Assembly (NCBI RefSeq): GCF_041200145.1
Contig: NZ_CP165734.1
Span: 4,402,001-4,466,000, forward strand
Length of the DNA stretch: 64,000 bases
Direction: 5' to 3'
DNA from: Bradyrhizobium sp. LLZ17
GTDB taxonomy: Bacteria; Pseudomonadota; Alphaproteobacteria; Rhizobiales; Xanthobacteraceae
Within the stretch, counting starts at the first letter, position 1. Each line of letters opens with the position of its first letter. The notes beneath the pieces were generated by a model. It saw only the letters and a list, made by a program, of their open reading frames with translations. It had not been told where the DNA came from and ran no database searches. The position numbers and the translations under genes are program-made. Below are positions 53,976 to 62,037 of the stretch, one piece after another.

Positions 53976-54597
53976 CGTACGGCACTCGCGACGTCGGCTG
54001 GGGTTCGGATGCGGCGGCCTGGCCGCAGAGATGCGCGTGCAGCGTCTCGATGGTCTCCTCGACGATCTTGTCGTGCGGCACGTCGCGCGAGGCGATCGTC
54101 AGATCGGCATTGCCGTAGACCGGCTCGCGCTCGGTCAGCAGCCGCGTCACGGTTGCTTCGGGATCGGCGGTCTGGAGCAGCGGACGATCGGCGCGGCGGC
54201 GCACCCGGCGCATGATGACGTCGTGGTCCGCCTTGAGCCAGATCGAGACCGCCTTGGCGGCGATGCGGGCGCGCGTCTCCTCGCGCATGAACGCGCCGCC
54301 GCCCGTCGCCAGCACCACGGGCCCGCCGTCCAGCAGCCGCGCGATCACCCGCGCCTCGCCGTCGCGGAAATGCCGCTCGCCATGGCGCTCGAAGATCTCC
54401 GGTATGGTCATGCCCGCCGCCGCCTCGATCTCGGTATCGGCATCGACGAAGGGCAGCTTGAGCCGGGCTGCCATGCGGCGGCCGATGGTCGACTTGCCGA
54501 CCCCCATCATGCCGACCAGCACGATCGAACGCGTCCCGAGCGCCGACAGGATGTCGGCCTCAGGGGAAGCAGGTGCTGGCAACGCGGCGTCGGACAT
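53908..54597 (-). CDS. aroK: shikimate kinase
   Basis: A 229-residue kinase as read: Walker A VLVGMMGVGKSTIGRRMA, shikimate-site residues in VDADTEIEAAAG and ERHGERHFRDGE, ATGGGAFM, and the lid RRADRPLLQ. Its last 34 residues become arginine-rich (RFRRRRRRARRP) and overlap aroB by 68 bases, which is not typical. If one C were missing in the CCCC/GGGG run at 54000-54003, the frame would instead end ADVASAVR and stop at the TGA overlapping the aroB ATG, the usual coupling. So the given 3' end is doubtful, while the catalytic part is certain. The ATG at 54597 follows GAGGGAC. Confidence 0.92.
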   Translation of the reverse strand: MSDAALPAPASPEADILSALGTRSIVLVGMMGVGKSTIGRRMAARLKLPFVDADTEIEAAAGMTIPEIFERHGERHFRDGEARVIARLLDGGPVVLATGGGAFMREETRARIAAKAVSIWLKADHDVIMRRVRRRADRPLLQTADPEATVTRLLTEREPVYGNADLTIASRDVPHDKIVEETIETLHAHLCGQAAASEPQPTSRVPYDDCAFETFRFRRRRRRARRPCL

Positions 54598-54740
54598 GTC
54601 CCTCGCTCGATCTGCCGCCAGATGCGGCATCCGGCCACCTATACTACCCCCAAGCTTCCCTCGCCAGAGGACTCTTGCCACGAAACGGCGAACATGTTGG
54701 ATGATTTCATTGGTAAATTTGGTTATCCGAGACCCTGCCG

Positions 54741-54887
54741 ATGCCCAGCCTGTTCCGCTTCCTGACGGTCGTCGCCGTGATCGCCGGCATCGTCTACGGC
54801 GTGGTCTTCGCGCTGGCGAATTACGTCAATCCCAAACCGCGGGAAATGACCGTGACCATCCCGCCGGATAAGTTTCTCAAGAAATAG
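54741..54887 (+). CDS. 48-residue single-pass membrane protein
   Basis: MPSLFRFLTVVAVIAGIVYG, VVFALANYVNPKPREMTVTI, PPDKFLKK: one hydrophobic helix (about residues 5-28) and a short periplasmic or cytosolic tail. It is divergent from aroK and 17 bases upstream of xerD on the same strand. This small gene between aroK and xerD looks conserved in position in Bradyrhizobium-like genomes from my recollection; function unknown. Confidence 0.75.
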   Translation: MPSLFRFLTVVAVIAGIVYGVVFALANYVNPKPREMTVTIPPDKFLKK

Positions 54888-54904
54888 CAGCTAGGCTGCG
54901 GGCC

Positions 54905-55876
54905 ATGCCTGTCAAATCTTCCGCCAGCAAGCCCTCTGACACCAAGCTCACCGGCCTGTTCCTCGACATGCTGGCCGCGGAACAAGGCGCCGGCGCCAAC
55001 ACGCTCGATGCCTATCGCCGCGACCTCACCGATTTCTCGGAATTTCTCGCCCGCGCCGGCCATCATTTTGCGGACGCGGAGACGCAAGATCTGCGCGACT
55101 ACCTCGCCGATCTCGACGCGCGCGGCTTCAAATCCTCCAGCGTGGCGCGGCGGCTGTCGGCGATACGGCATCTGTTCCGCTTCCTCCTCAACGAGCGCAT
55201 CCGCAGCGAGGATCCCGCAGCGATCCTGTCCGGGCCCAAGCGCGGCCGCGGCCTGCCCAAGGTGCTGTCGATCGCCGACGTCGACCGCATGCTGACGCAC
55301 GCCAAGGAGATGAGCGAGGCGGCGGAGGTTTCACCCTCGCAGCGGTTGCGCGCCTTGCGGCTCTATTGCCTGCTGGAGGTGCTCTACGCCACGGGCCTGC
55401 GCGTCTCCGAGCTGGTGGCGCTGCCGCGTACGGCGGCCAAGCGCGACGCTCGCATGATCGTGGTGCGCGGCAAGGGCGACAAGGAACGGCTGGTGCCGCT
55501 CAACGAGGCCTCACGGCAGGCCATGGCGGATTACCTTGCGGCGACCGACGCCGCAAAGGCGGACAAGAAAAGCAGCCTCGCCGCCTCGAAATGGCTGTTT
55601 CCCTCGTTCGGCGAGAGCGGACACCTGACGCGGCAGCATTTTGCCCGGGACCTGAAGGAACTCGCGGTCGCCTCGGGCCTCCAGGCCCGGCTGGTCTCCC
55701 CGCACGTGCTGCGCCATGCCTTCGCCAGCCACCTCCTGCACAACGGCGCCGACTTGCGCATCGTGCAGACCCTGCTCGGCCATACCGACATTTCCACTAC
55801 GCAGATCTACACCCATGTGGTCGAGGAGCGGCTGAAGAGCCTGGTCCGCGACCTGCACCCGCTGGCGGAGAAGTGA
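54905..55876 (+). CDS. xerD: site-specific tyrosine recombinase XerD
   Basis: A 323-residue recombinase. The N-terminal SAM-like domain (about 15-110: FLDMLAAEQGAGANTLDAYR) is followed by the catalytic domain with Arg in YATGLRVSELVALP, Lys in VRGKGDKERLVPL, HVLRHAFASHLL with His and Arg, GH in LLGHTDISTT and the nucleophile Tyr in TQIYTHV. It resolves chromosome dimers at dif together with XerC. No phage or integron context, so the housekeeping role is likely. Confidence 0.94.
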   Translation: MPVKSSASKPSDTKLTGLFLDMLAAEQGAGANTLDAYRRDLTDFSEFLARAGHHFADAETQDLRDYLADLDARGFKSSSVARRLSAIRHLFRFLLNERIRSEDPAAILSGPKRGRGLPKVLSIADVDRMLTHAKEMSEAAEVSPSQRLRALRLYCLLEVLYATGLRVSELVALPRTAAKRDARMIVVRGKGDKERLVPLNEASRQAMADYLAATDAAKADKKSSLAASKWLFPSFGESGHLTRQHFARDLKELAVASGLQARLVSPHVLRHAFASHLLHNGADLRIVQTLLGHTDISTTQIYTHVVEERLKSLVRDLHPLAEK

Positions 55877-55880
55877 AACT

Positions 55881-56020
55881 GTCGTCCCGGCGAAGGCCGG
55901 GACCCATACCGCGTGATCTATCCCCAACGGGCGGTATCGGTACCGCGGAAGGACCTCTTCACGATAAGTCTTCGCCAAACGCCTCCCTGTGGTTATGGGT
56001 CCCGGCCTTCGCCGGGACGA
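55881..56020. repeat. family A palindromic intergenic repeat, copy 6 (reverse orientation)
   Basis: Ends GTCGTCCCGGCGAAGGCCGG and complement; inner ACCCATACCGCGTGATCTA is the reverse complement of the core in copies 1-3, so this copy is inverted. Located between xerD and accA. Confidence 0.9.
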
Positions 56021-56188
56021 CAACTCCGCCTTGACTTCGTCGACATCTCCGCAGAAACAGCCGGGGCCTCACGAAGGATTTGGCGCGCTGCCGAGCAGCG
56101 CACAGGTCAACTCTTTGAAGAAGCTACACTTCTTTCCGAGAAGCCAACCTCGCTTCGCTCTCCAGCCCCGTCCCGCTATATTGAGTTG

Positions 56189-57151
56189 ATGCCAGACCCG
56201 ATGCGCAGCTATCTCGATTTCGAAAAGCCCGTCGCCGAGCTCGATTCCAAGCTCGACGAATTGCGCAATTTGGCTGCCTCAGGCAGCGACATCGCCGAGG
56301 AGATCGGGCGGGTCGAGGACAAGGCGGCGCAGGCGCTGGCCGACCTCTATACCAACCTGACGCCGTGGCAGAAGACGCTGGTCGCACGGCACCCGCAGCG
56401 GCCGCATTTCTCCGACTTCATCAAGGGCCTGGTCACCGAATTCACCCCGCTCGCCGGCGATCGCAAGTTCGGCGAGGACGAGGCGCTGGTCGCGGGCTTC
56501 GGCCGCTTCCGCGGCGAGGCGATCTGCGTGATGGGCCAGGAAAAGGGCGATTCCACCGACAGCCGCATCAAGCACAATTTCGGCATGGCGCGCCCCGAGG
56601 GCTATCGCAAGGCGGTGCGGCTGATGGAGATGGCCGAGCGTTTCGGCCTGCCGGTGCTGTCGATCGTGGATTCCGCCGGCGCCTATCCCGGCATCGGCGC
56701 GGAGGAGCGGGGACAAGCCGAAGCGATCGCGCGCTCGACCGATGCCTGCATGGCGCTGGGCGTGCCGAATGTCGCGGTCATTACCGGCGAAGGCATGTCG
56801 GGCGGCGCCATCGCCATCACCACCACCAACAAGGTGCTGATGCTGGAGCACGCGATCTACAGCGTGATCTCGCCGGAGGCCGCCTCCTCCATCCTCTGGC
56901 GCGACGGCACCAAGGCGCAGGAAGCCGCCAACAACATGAAGATCACCGCCCAGGACATGCTCCGTTTCGGGGTGATCGACAGCATCTTGAAGGAGCCGGT
57001 CGGCGGCGCCCACCGCGACCCCGCCGCCATGATCGCCACCACCGGCGAGGCCATCGCCAAGGCGTTCGACGAGCTGCGCGGCCTGGACGCGGACGCCATC
57101 CGCAAGCAGCGCCGGCAGAAATTTCTCGATATCGGCCGGAAACTGGGCTGA
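56189..57151 (+). CDS. accA: acetyl-CoA carboxylase carboxyltransferase subunit alpha
   Basis: A 320-residue AccA: YLDFEKPVAELDSKLDELRN, FTPLAGDRKFGEDEALVAGF, GMARPEGYRKAVRLMEMAER, VDSAGAYPGIGAEERGQAEA and GEGMSGGAIAITTTNKVLML are all conserved, including the CoA- and carboxybiotin-site glycines. It forms the carboxyltransferase with AccD in the first step of fatty acid synthesis. The ATG at 56189 is chosen by family start; the frame is open upstream through the repeat. Confidence 0.97.
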   Translation: MPDPMRSYLDFEKPVAELDSKLDELRNLAASGSDIAEEIGRVEDKAAQALADLYTNLTPWQKTLVARHPQRPHFSDFIKGLVTEFTPLAGDRKFGEDEALVAGFGRFRGEAICVMGQEKGDSTDSRIKHNFGMARPEGYRKAVRLMEMAERFGLPVLSIVDSAGAYPGIGAEERGQAEAIARSTDACMALGVPNVAVITGEGMSGGAIAITTTNKVLMLEHAIYSVISPEAASSILWRDGTKAQEAANNMKITAQDMLRFGVIDSILKEPVGGAHRDPAAMIATTGEAIAKAFDELRGLDADAIRKQRRQKFLDIGRKLG

Positions 57152-57195
57152 TTCGGACGGGTTTTGTGCCCCGACGGACGCGTCAACCTCCGCCC

Positions 57196-57322
57196 GTCGT
57201 CCTGGCGAACGCCAGGACCCATACCGCGGAATCTCTCGATTGGAGGCGCTAGGAGTACCGAACAACGGATCTTCGCCAAACCACTCGTTGGGGCTATGGG
57301 TCCGGTCCTTCGCCAGGACGAC
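57196..57322. repeat. family A palindromic intergenic repeat, copy 7 (divergent)
   Basis: Left end GTCGTCCTGGCGAACGCCAG, right end CTTCGCCAGGACGAC: both arms share the T/A variant that breaks the CCCGG core, so the change is compensated and pairing is kept. Confidence 0.85.
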
Positions 57323-57650
57323 ACTGAATTTGAGACCGGGCCACACCGACTACCGCCCCCGGTAACCCCGCATTAACCCTTTTTTTGCCCAAATCAGCGA
57401 TCTCAGTCGTAATTGGGCCGGAAGGCCCAACTAGCGTCCAAGTTCAGTCTCTGTTGACTATGCCGATGGGCCAACGGGCTCGTGATCCCCGCTCGGGTTG
57501 CGACGCCATGACCCAGCGGTTAGAATTTTAATCAATGGCTTCAGGGCATAAGGCTTGGAGCTTGGCCACCAGGACACCGTCGATACCGATCTCGGATCGA
57601 CGGTCCGGCCAAGCTTGCAATCGGGGTTTCCGAGCCTTGCCCGGCACGTT
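57323..57650. other. 328-base region upstream of the L,D-transpeptidase gene
   Basis: Contains CCGGGCC and GGCCGGAAGGCC-type short palindromes near 57416, a T-rich run at about 57380, and TTGACTATG at about 57455. No gene is supported here; an upstream TTG at 57555 is a possible but weak start for the next gene. Confidence 0.4.
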
Positions 57651-59186
57651 GTGGGGTTCGTCTTGACTGCTAGCTCGCTTGCTCGCGCGATTTTGGCTTC
57701 GGTTGCGCTTGCCGCCAGTGTTGTGCTGGCCGGCTGCGATACCGATCAGGTCTCGCTGGCGACCAACGCCAAGGCCAATCAGCCGGTGCCGCCAAAACTT
57801 CTCGCCGCGATGGTCGAGAAGGACATGGACCTGCAATCGCCGATCCTGGTCCGCCTGTTCAAGCAGGAGGCCGAGCTCGAGATCTGGAAGCAGACACGCT
57901 CCGGCCAGTTCGCGCTGCTCAAGACCTATCCGATCTGCCGCTGGTCGGGCGATCTCGGCCCGAAGGTTCGCGAAGGCGACCGTCAGGCGCCCGAGGGATT
58001 CTACTCGATCAATCCGAGCCAGATGAATCCGCAGTCGGCCTATTACCTCTCGTTCAACACCGGCTTCCCCAACGCCTTCGACAAGGCACTCGGCCGCACC
58101 GGCTCGCAGCTGATGGTGCATGGCGATTGCTCGTCGCGTGGCTGCTACGCGATGACCGACGAGCAGATCGCGGAAATCTATTCGCTGGGGCGGGAGTCGT
58201 TCTTCGGCGGCCAGAAGGCGTTCCAGTTCCAGGCCTATCCGTTCAGGATGACGCCGGTGAACATGGCCAAGCACCGCAACAATCCGAACATGGCGTTCTG
58301 GAAGATGATCAAGGAAGGCTATGATCATTTCGAGGTGACGCGGCAGGAGCCGAAGGTCGATTTCTGCGAAAAGAAATACGTGTTCGACGCGGCGAAGGCG
58401 CCCGACGCCAAGCGCGATCCCGTGTTCGACGCCTCGGCAAAATGCCCGGCCTATGTGATCCCCGAGGACATCGCCAGCGCCGTGCGCGAGAAGCAGGCGC
58501 GCGACGAGGCGGAATACGCGAAGCTCGTCGCCAAAGGCATCCCGGTGGCGCGCATGAACACCGGCATCGACGGCGGCATGAACAAGGTCTTTGCCGCCAA
58601 GATTCCGGAAGCAAGCACCGGGCTATCGGAGGAAGCCGAAGGCTCGACGCTGCAGCTGCTGGCGATGTCGAAGGCGCCGGGCACGATCCCCGGCACCGTC
58701 AACCCGCCCAAGCCGAATTTCGGGGCAACTGCGGCCGCCGCGCAGGAAGAGCCGGTCGTCGCCGTCGCTCCGTCCGCCACGAACACCCGCCTCGCCACCG
58801 CCCAGCCGGCCGAGAAATCCGGTGGCTTCTTCGCCAATCTCGGCCGCAAGATGGGCATGGGCACCGCTGAGACCACGGCCACCGCGACGCCGCCGCAAGC
58901 CACCGCATCTGTCGCTCCGGCCGCAACCCCATCGACCGCAGCCTCGAGGCTGAAAGCCGCAGTGACCCGCTTCGTGCCCAGCCGCGACACGTCCAAGGAC
59001 GCGCCGAAATCGGTTGTCGCGGTGAAGCCGCCCGAGCCCGCCAAGCCGGATACGCGGCTCGCCGCAACACGGCCGGCCTTGAAGCCTTCGGTGTCGGAGC
59101 GCGCAGGTGACAGCACGCAGCTGGCCGGCGCCGCGCCGGTGGTGCAGTCGAACTCGTTCGACAGCCGGTTCGGGGCAGTGAAGTAA
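57651..59186 (+). CDS. L,D-transpeptidase (YkuD) lipoprotein with long disordered C-terminus
   Basis: About 511 residues. A signal peptide with lipobox (VVLAGC) and a YkuD catalytic domain with KTYPICRWSGDLGPKVREGD, then SRGCYAMTD holding the catalytic cysteine after HGDC (about residues 150-175). Mature members crosslink peptidoglycan stems or anchor proteins. The last 170 residues are Ala/Pro/Thr-rich with little order and presumably span the periplasm. The GTG at 57651 places the signal peptide at the start; TTG at 57663 is an alternative. Confidence 0.87.
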   Translation: MGFVLTASSLARAILASVALAASVVLAGCDTDQVSLATNAKANQPVPPKLLAAMVEKDMDLQSPILVRLFKQEAELEIWKQTRSGQFALLKTYPICRWSGDLGPKVREGDRQAPEGFYSINPSQMNPQSAYYLSFNTGFPNAFDKALGRTGSQLMVHGDCSSRGCYAMTDEQIAEIYSLGRESFFGGQKAFQFQAYPFRMTPVNMAKHRNNPNMAFWKMIKEGYDHFEVTRQEPKVDFCEKKYVFDAAKAPDAKRDPVFDASAKCPAYVIPEDIASAVREKQARDEAEYAKLVAKGIPVARMNTGIDGGMNKVFAAKIPEASTGLSEEAEGSTLQLLAMSKAPGTIPGTVNPPKPNFGATAAAAQEEPVVAVAPSATNTRLATAQPAEKSGGFFANLGRKMGMGTAETTATATPPQATASVAPAATPSTAASRLKAAVTRFVPSRDTSKDAPKSVVAVKPPEPAKPDTRLAATRPALKPSVSERAGDSTQLAGAAPVVQSNSFDSRFGAVK

Positions 59187-59278
59187 GGGCGAAGGCTGCG
59201 CGCGTTCTCTCCGGTCCATCCCAGACTGACGGCGCCATTCCCGGCGAAGGCGGGGAATCGCAGCGTACTCAGCCGCGC

Positions 59279-59974
59279 CTACGGCGCCAGATAGCGCAGC
59301 AGCTCCGGATTGCCGCGCACCTCGGCCGCCGCGCCGTGCAGCGCGACGCGGCCGCGATCGAGGACATACGCATAGTCGGCGACGCGGAGCGCGAGGTCGA
59401 GATGCTGCTCGACGATGATGACGGCGATGCTTTTCGCGAGCTCGATCAGGCGCTCGGTGATCTCCTCGATGACGCCGATCCAGACGCCTTCGGTCGGCTC
59501 ATCGAGCAGCAGCAGTTTTGGATCGCCTAACATCGCGCGGCCGATCGCCAGCATCTTGCGCTCGCCGCCGGAAAGCGTGCCGGCGGGCTGGTCGAGGCGT
59601 TGGCCGAGTTTTGGGAAGATGGTCAGCACGTGGTCGACCGCGTCGGCTTTCCTGCTCGCGAGCGAGCCGACCGCGAGGTTGTCGCGCACCGACAGGCGCG
59701 CGAACACCGAATGCTCCTGCGGCACGTAACCGATGCCGGCGCGCACGCGCTCCTGGGTCGCGCGGCGGCTGATGTCGCGGCCGTCGAACCCGACTTCGCC
59801 CTTCCATACCGGCAACTCGCCGACGATGGTCTTCATCAGCGTGGTCTTGCCGGCGCCGTTGCGCCCCAGCACGGCGACGCCGCCGCGCCAGGGAATACCG
59901 AGGTTGACGTCGAACAGGACCTGGCTGCGGCCATAGCCCGCGTCGAGATGCTTGATCTCCAAAAATTCAGGCAC
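59279..59974 (-). CDS. livF: branched-chain amino acid-type ABC transporter ATP-binding protein LivF
   Basis: A 231-residue ATPase: Walker A GRNGAGKTT, Q-loop YVPQEHSVFARLSV, signature LSGGERKMLAIGRAM, Walker B LLLLDEPTEGVWIGVIEEI, H-loop VEQHLDLAL. It overlaps livG by eight bases at its start and ends the operon. The substrate is set by the binding protein at 62038. Confidence 0.95.
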   Translation of the reverse strand: MPEFLEIKHLDAGYGRSQVLFDVNLGIPWRGGVAVLGRNGAGKTTLMKTIVGELPVWKGEVGFDGRDISRRATQERVRAGIGYVPQEHSVFARLSVRDNLAVGSLASRKADAVDHVLTIFPKLGQRLDQPAGTLSGGERKMLAIGRAMLGDPKLLLLDEPTEGVWIGVIEEITERLIELAKSIAVIIVEQHLDLALRVADYAYVLDRGRVALHGAAAEVRGNPELLRYLAP

Positions 59975-60701
59975 GGCGCAGATAAATCTCCTGGACGGCC
60001 TTGTTGGCCTGGATTTCGGACACGGTGCCGGACGCCAGCACCTTGCCCTGGTCGAGCACGGTGAGGCGATCGCAGATGTCGCGGATGAAATCGAGATCGT
60101 GCTCGACGATGACCAACGAGCAATGCTGCTTGATCGGCTGCAACAATTCGCCGGTGACGCGCCGCTCTTCGAGGCTCATGCCGCCGGTCGGCTCGTCGAG
60201 CAGCAACAGTTTCGGCTTGCCGGCGAGCGCCATCGCGATCTCCAGCCATTGCTGCTGGCCGTGCGACAGCGCAGCCGCCGCGTCGAACGCGCGATCGGCG
60301 AGACGAAACTGCGTCAGCATGGTCATGACCTGATCGTGGAGAACGTCGCGCGTGCGGGAGAACACCAGGTCGAACAGCGAGGACTGCGCCTGGAGCGCGA
60401 GCAGGATGTTGTCGTACAGCGTCAGCGACGGCAGCACCGAGGTGATCTGGAATTTCAGGCTCATGCCGGCCCGCGCACGCTCGGTCGGCGTGAACGCGGT
60501 GATGTCGGTATTGATGAAGGAGACCTTGCCCTGGGTCGGCACCTCGGCACCGGCAATGCACTTCATCAGCGTGCTCTTGCCCGAGCCGTTCGGGCCGATC
60601 AGGCCGTGAAACTCGTGCTCGCCGACGGTGAGCGCGGCGCCATCGAGCGCGGTGAGCTTGCCGAAGATCTTTTTGATACCGGCGGCCTCAAGGAGCGGCA
60701 T
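59967..60701 (-). CDS. livG: branched-chain amino acid-type ABC transporter ATP-binding protein LivG
   Basis: A 244-residue ATPase: Walker A GPNGSGKST, signature LSHGQQQWLEIAMAL (the glutamine-rich form seen in urea-type UrtD proteins), Walker B LLLLDEPTGGMSLEE, H-loop VEHDLDF. The ATG at 60701 is chosen over one eight codons upstream. It overlaps livM by 14 bases. The HGQQQWLE signature suggests a urea/amide-type branch of this family. Confidence 0.94.
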   Translation of the reverse strand: MPLLEAAGIKKIFGKLTALDGAALTVGEHEFHGLIGPNGSGKSTLMKCIAGAEVPTQGKVSFINTDITAFTPTERARAGMSLKFQITSVLPSLTLYDNILLALQAQSSLFDLVFSRTRDVLHDQVMTMLTQFRLADRAFDAAAALSHGQQQWLEIAMALAGKPKLLLLDEPTGGMSLEERRVTGELLQPIKQHCSLVIVEHDLDFIRDICDRLTVLDQGKVLASGTVSEIQANKAVQEIYLRRA

Positions 60702-61770
60702 TGCGCTTCTCCTTGCGTGCCGCACCGAAGCTGCCGACCCGTTCGCGCTCTCCCAACACGAAGCTGATCAGCCCCAGCGGGCGGAACAGGATGACGAGCA
60801 GCAGCAACACTCCCAGGATGATCGGCCAGATGTCGCGGTAATTGTCCGAGAGCCAGAAGCTGACGCCCTCGACGATGACAGCGCCGATCACAGCACCGAT
60901 CAGCGTGCCGGAGCCGCCGAACAGGACATAAAGCACCACTTGCGTCGAGACGACGACGCCGACCATGTTGGGCCAGACGAAACCTTCGTGGAACGCATAG
61001 AGGCTGCCGGCAAGGCCGGCGACCGCGCCGCCGATCGCAAAGATGATCGCCTTGAGATGTTGCGCCTTGTAGCCGAAGAAAGCGATGCGCTGCTCGTTCT
61101 CGCGCAGCCCTGCCAGCGCCAGCCCAAACTGCGAGCGCACCAGGAAGCGACAGAGCAGATAGACCACCACGAGAATGCCGAGCACGAGATAGTAGAAGGG
61201 AGGACCTTCCGAGAACTCGTAGCCGCCGAGCGTCATCGGCGCGATCGAGGGGATGCCGTTCTGGCCGCCGAGATAGTACCAGCCGCGGGCAAGCCGGTCG
61301 GCGGCATAGGAGCCGGTGAGCGTGCCCAGCGAGACGAAGATGACGCTGGACGGGTGCCGGCCCAGCAGCAGGAAGCCGCCGAGCAGGAGCGCGAAGGTGA
61401 GTCCGATGATCGTGCCGGCCGGAAGCACCAGGAAGATGTTGGTGATGTCGAGGTCACGCGCGAGCAGCGCGACGCCATAGCCGGCCGAGCCGAAAAAGAG
61501 AGCCTGGCCAAAACTCATGATGCCGGCATAGCCCCAGACCAGGTCGAACGATAGCGCGAACAGCGCGAGGATGATCACGCGGGTCGCGAACACGGTGAGA
61601 TAGTCCTGGAGCAGCAGCGGCGCGACGAGCGCGGCGACGAGCACCACGCCCTCGACGATCGGCAGGATGTTTCGGCCCGAGCGGACCGGTCCCGCTGCTG
61701 TGCCTTCGGCCATCGCACCATCCGCTTCATCGCCCGTGTCGGCGACGATGGCTTCTCTTACCACACTCAT
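60688..61770 (-). CDS. livM: branched-chain amino acid-type ABC transporter permease LivM
   Basis: A 360-residue permease with about ten hydrophobic segments and the family motifs FALSFDLVWGYAGIMSFGQA (first conserved helix) and GLRENEQRIAFFGYKAQHLK (coupling loop), then AIGGAVAGLAGSLYAFHEGF. ATG at 61770 is used because GGA lies about 11 bases upstream; ATG at 61782 is possible. A repeat at 61827-61981 separates it from the binding-protein gene. Confidence 0.94.
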   Translation of the reverse strand: MSVVREAIVADTGDEADGAMAEGTAAGPVRSGRNILPIVEGVVLVAALVAPLLLQDYLTVFATRVIILALFALSFDLVWGYAGIMSFGQALFFGSAGYGVALLARDLDITNIFLVLPAGTIIGLTFALLLGGFLLLGRHPSSVIFVSLGTLTGSYAADRLARGWYYLGGQNGIPSIAPMTLGGYEFSEGPPFYYLVLGILVVVYLLCRFLVRSQFGLALAGLRENEQRIAFFGYKAQHLKAIIFAIGGAVAGLAGSLYAFHEGFVWPNMVGVVVSTQVVLYVLFGGSGTLIGAVIGAVIVEGVSFWLSDNYRDIWPIILGVLLLLVILFRPLGLISFVLGERERVGSFGAARKEKRNAAP

Positions 61771-61826
61771 CGACTTCAGCATTCCGAGTTAAACATCGTG
61801 AGAAGCGGCTGGTTGGTGGCGGGTTC

Positions 61827-61981
61827 ACCTCTCCCCAACGGGGAGAGGTCGGATTGCTTCGGCGCGCAATTGCGCCGGAGCAATCCGGGTGAGGGGCCGC
61901 CGCCGCATCCAGCGAGACCTGATCCCCTCACCCGGATCGCATCTTGCGATGCGATCCGACCTCTCCCTCCGGGAGAGGTGA
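61827..61981. repeat. family E palindromic intergenic repeat, copy 2
   Basis: ACCTCTCCCCAACGGGGAGA on the left and CCTCTCCCTCCGGGAGAGGT on the right; inner CCGGGTGAGGGG and CCCCTCACCCGG; also GATTGCTTCGGCGCGCAATT. It splits the transporter operon between the binding-protein gene and livM. Confidence 0.88.
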
Positions 61982-62037
61982 AGAGCGAGCCCTCTGGCTC
62001 GCACCGCTGCAAGGAAAGATGATGGCTCGGCATGGCC

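Noticed and set aside
54905..55876. phage or integron integrase
   Set aside because: The recombinase is a clean XerD next to aroK and accA, with no attachment site, cassette array or phage genes.
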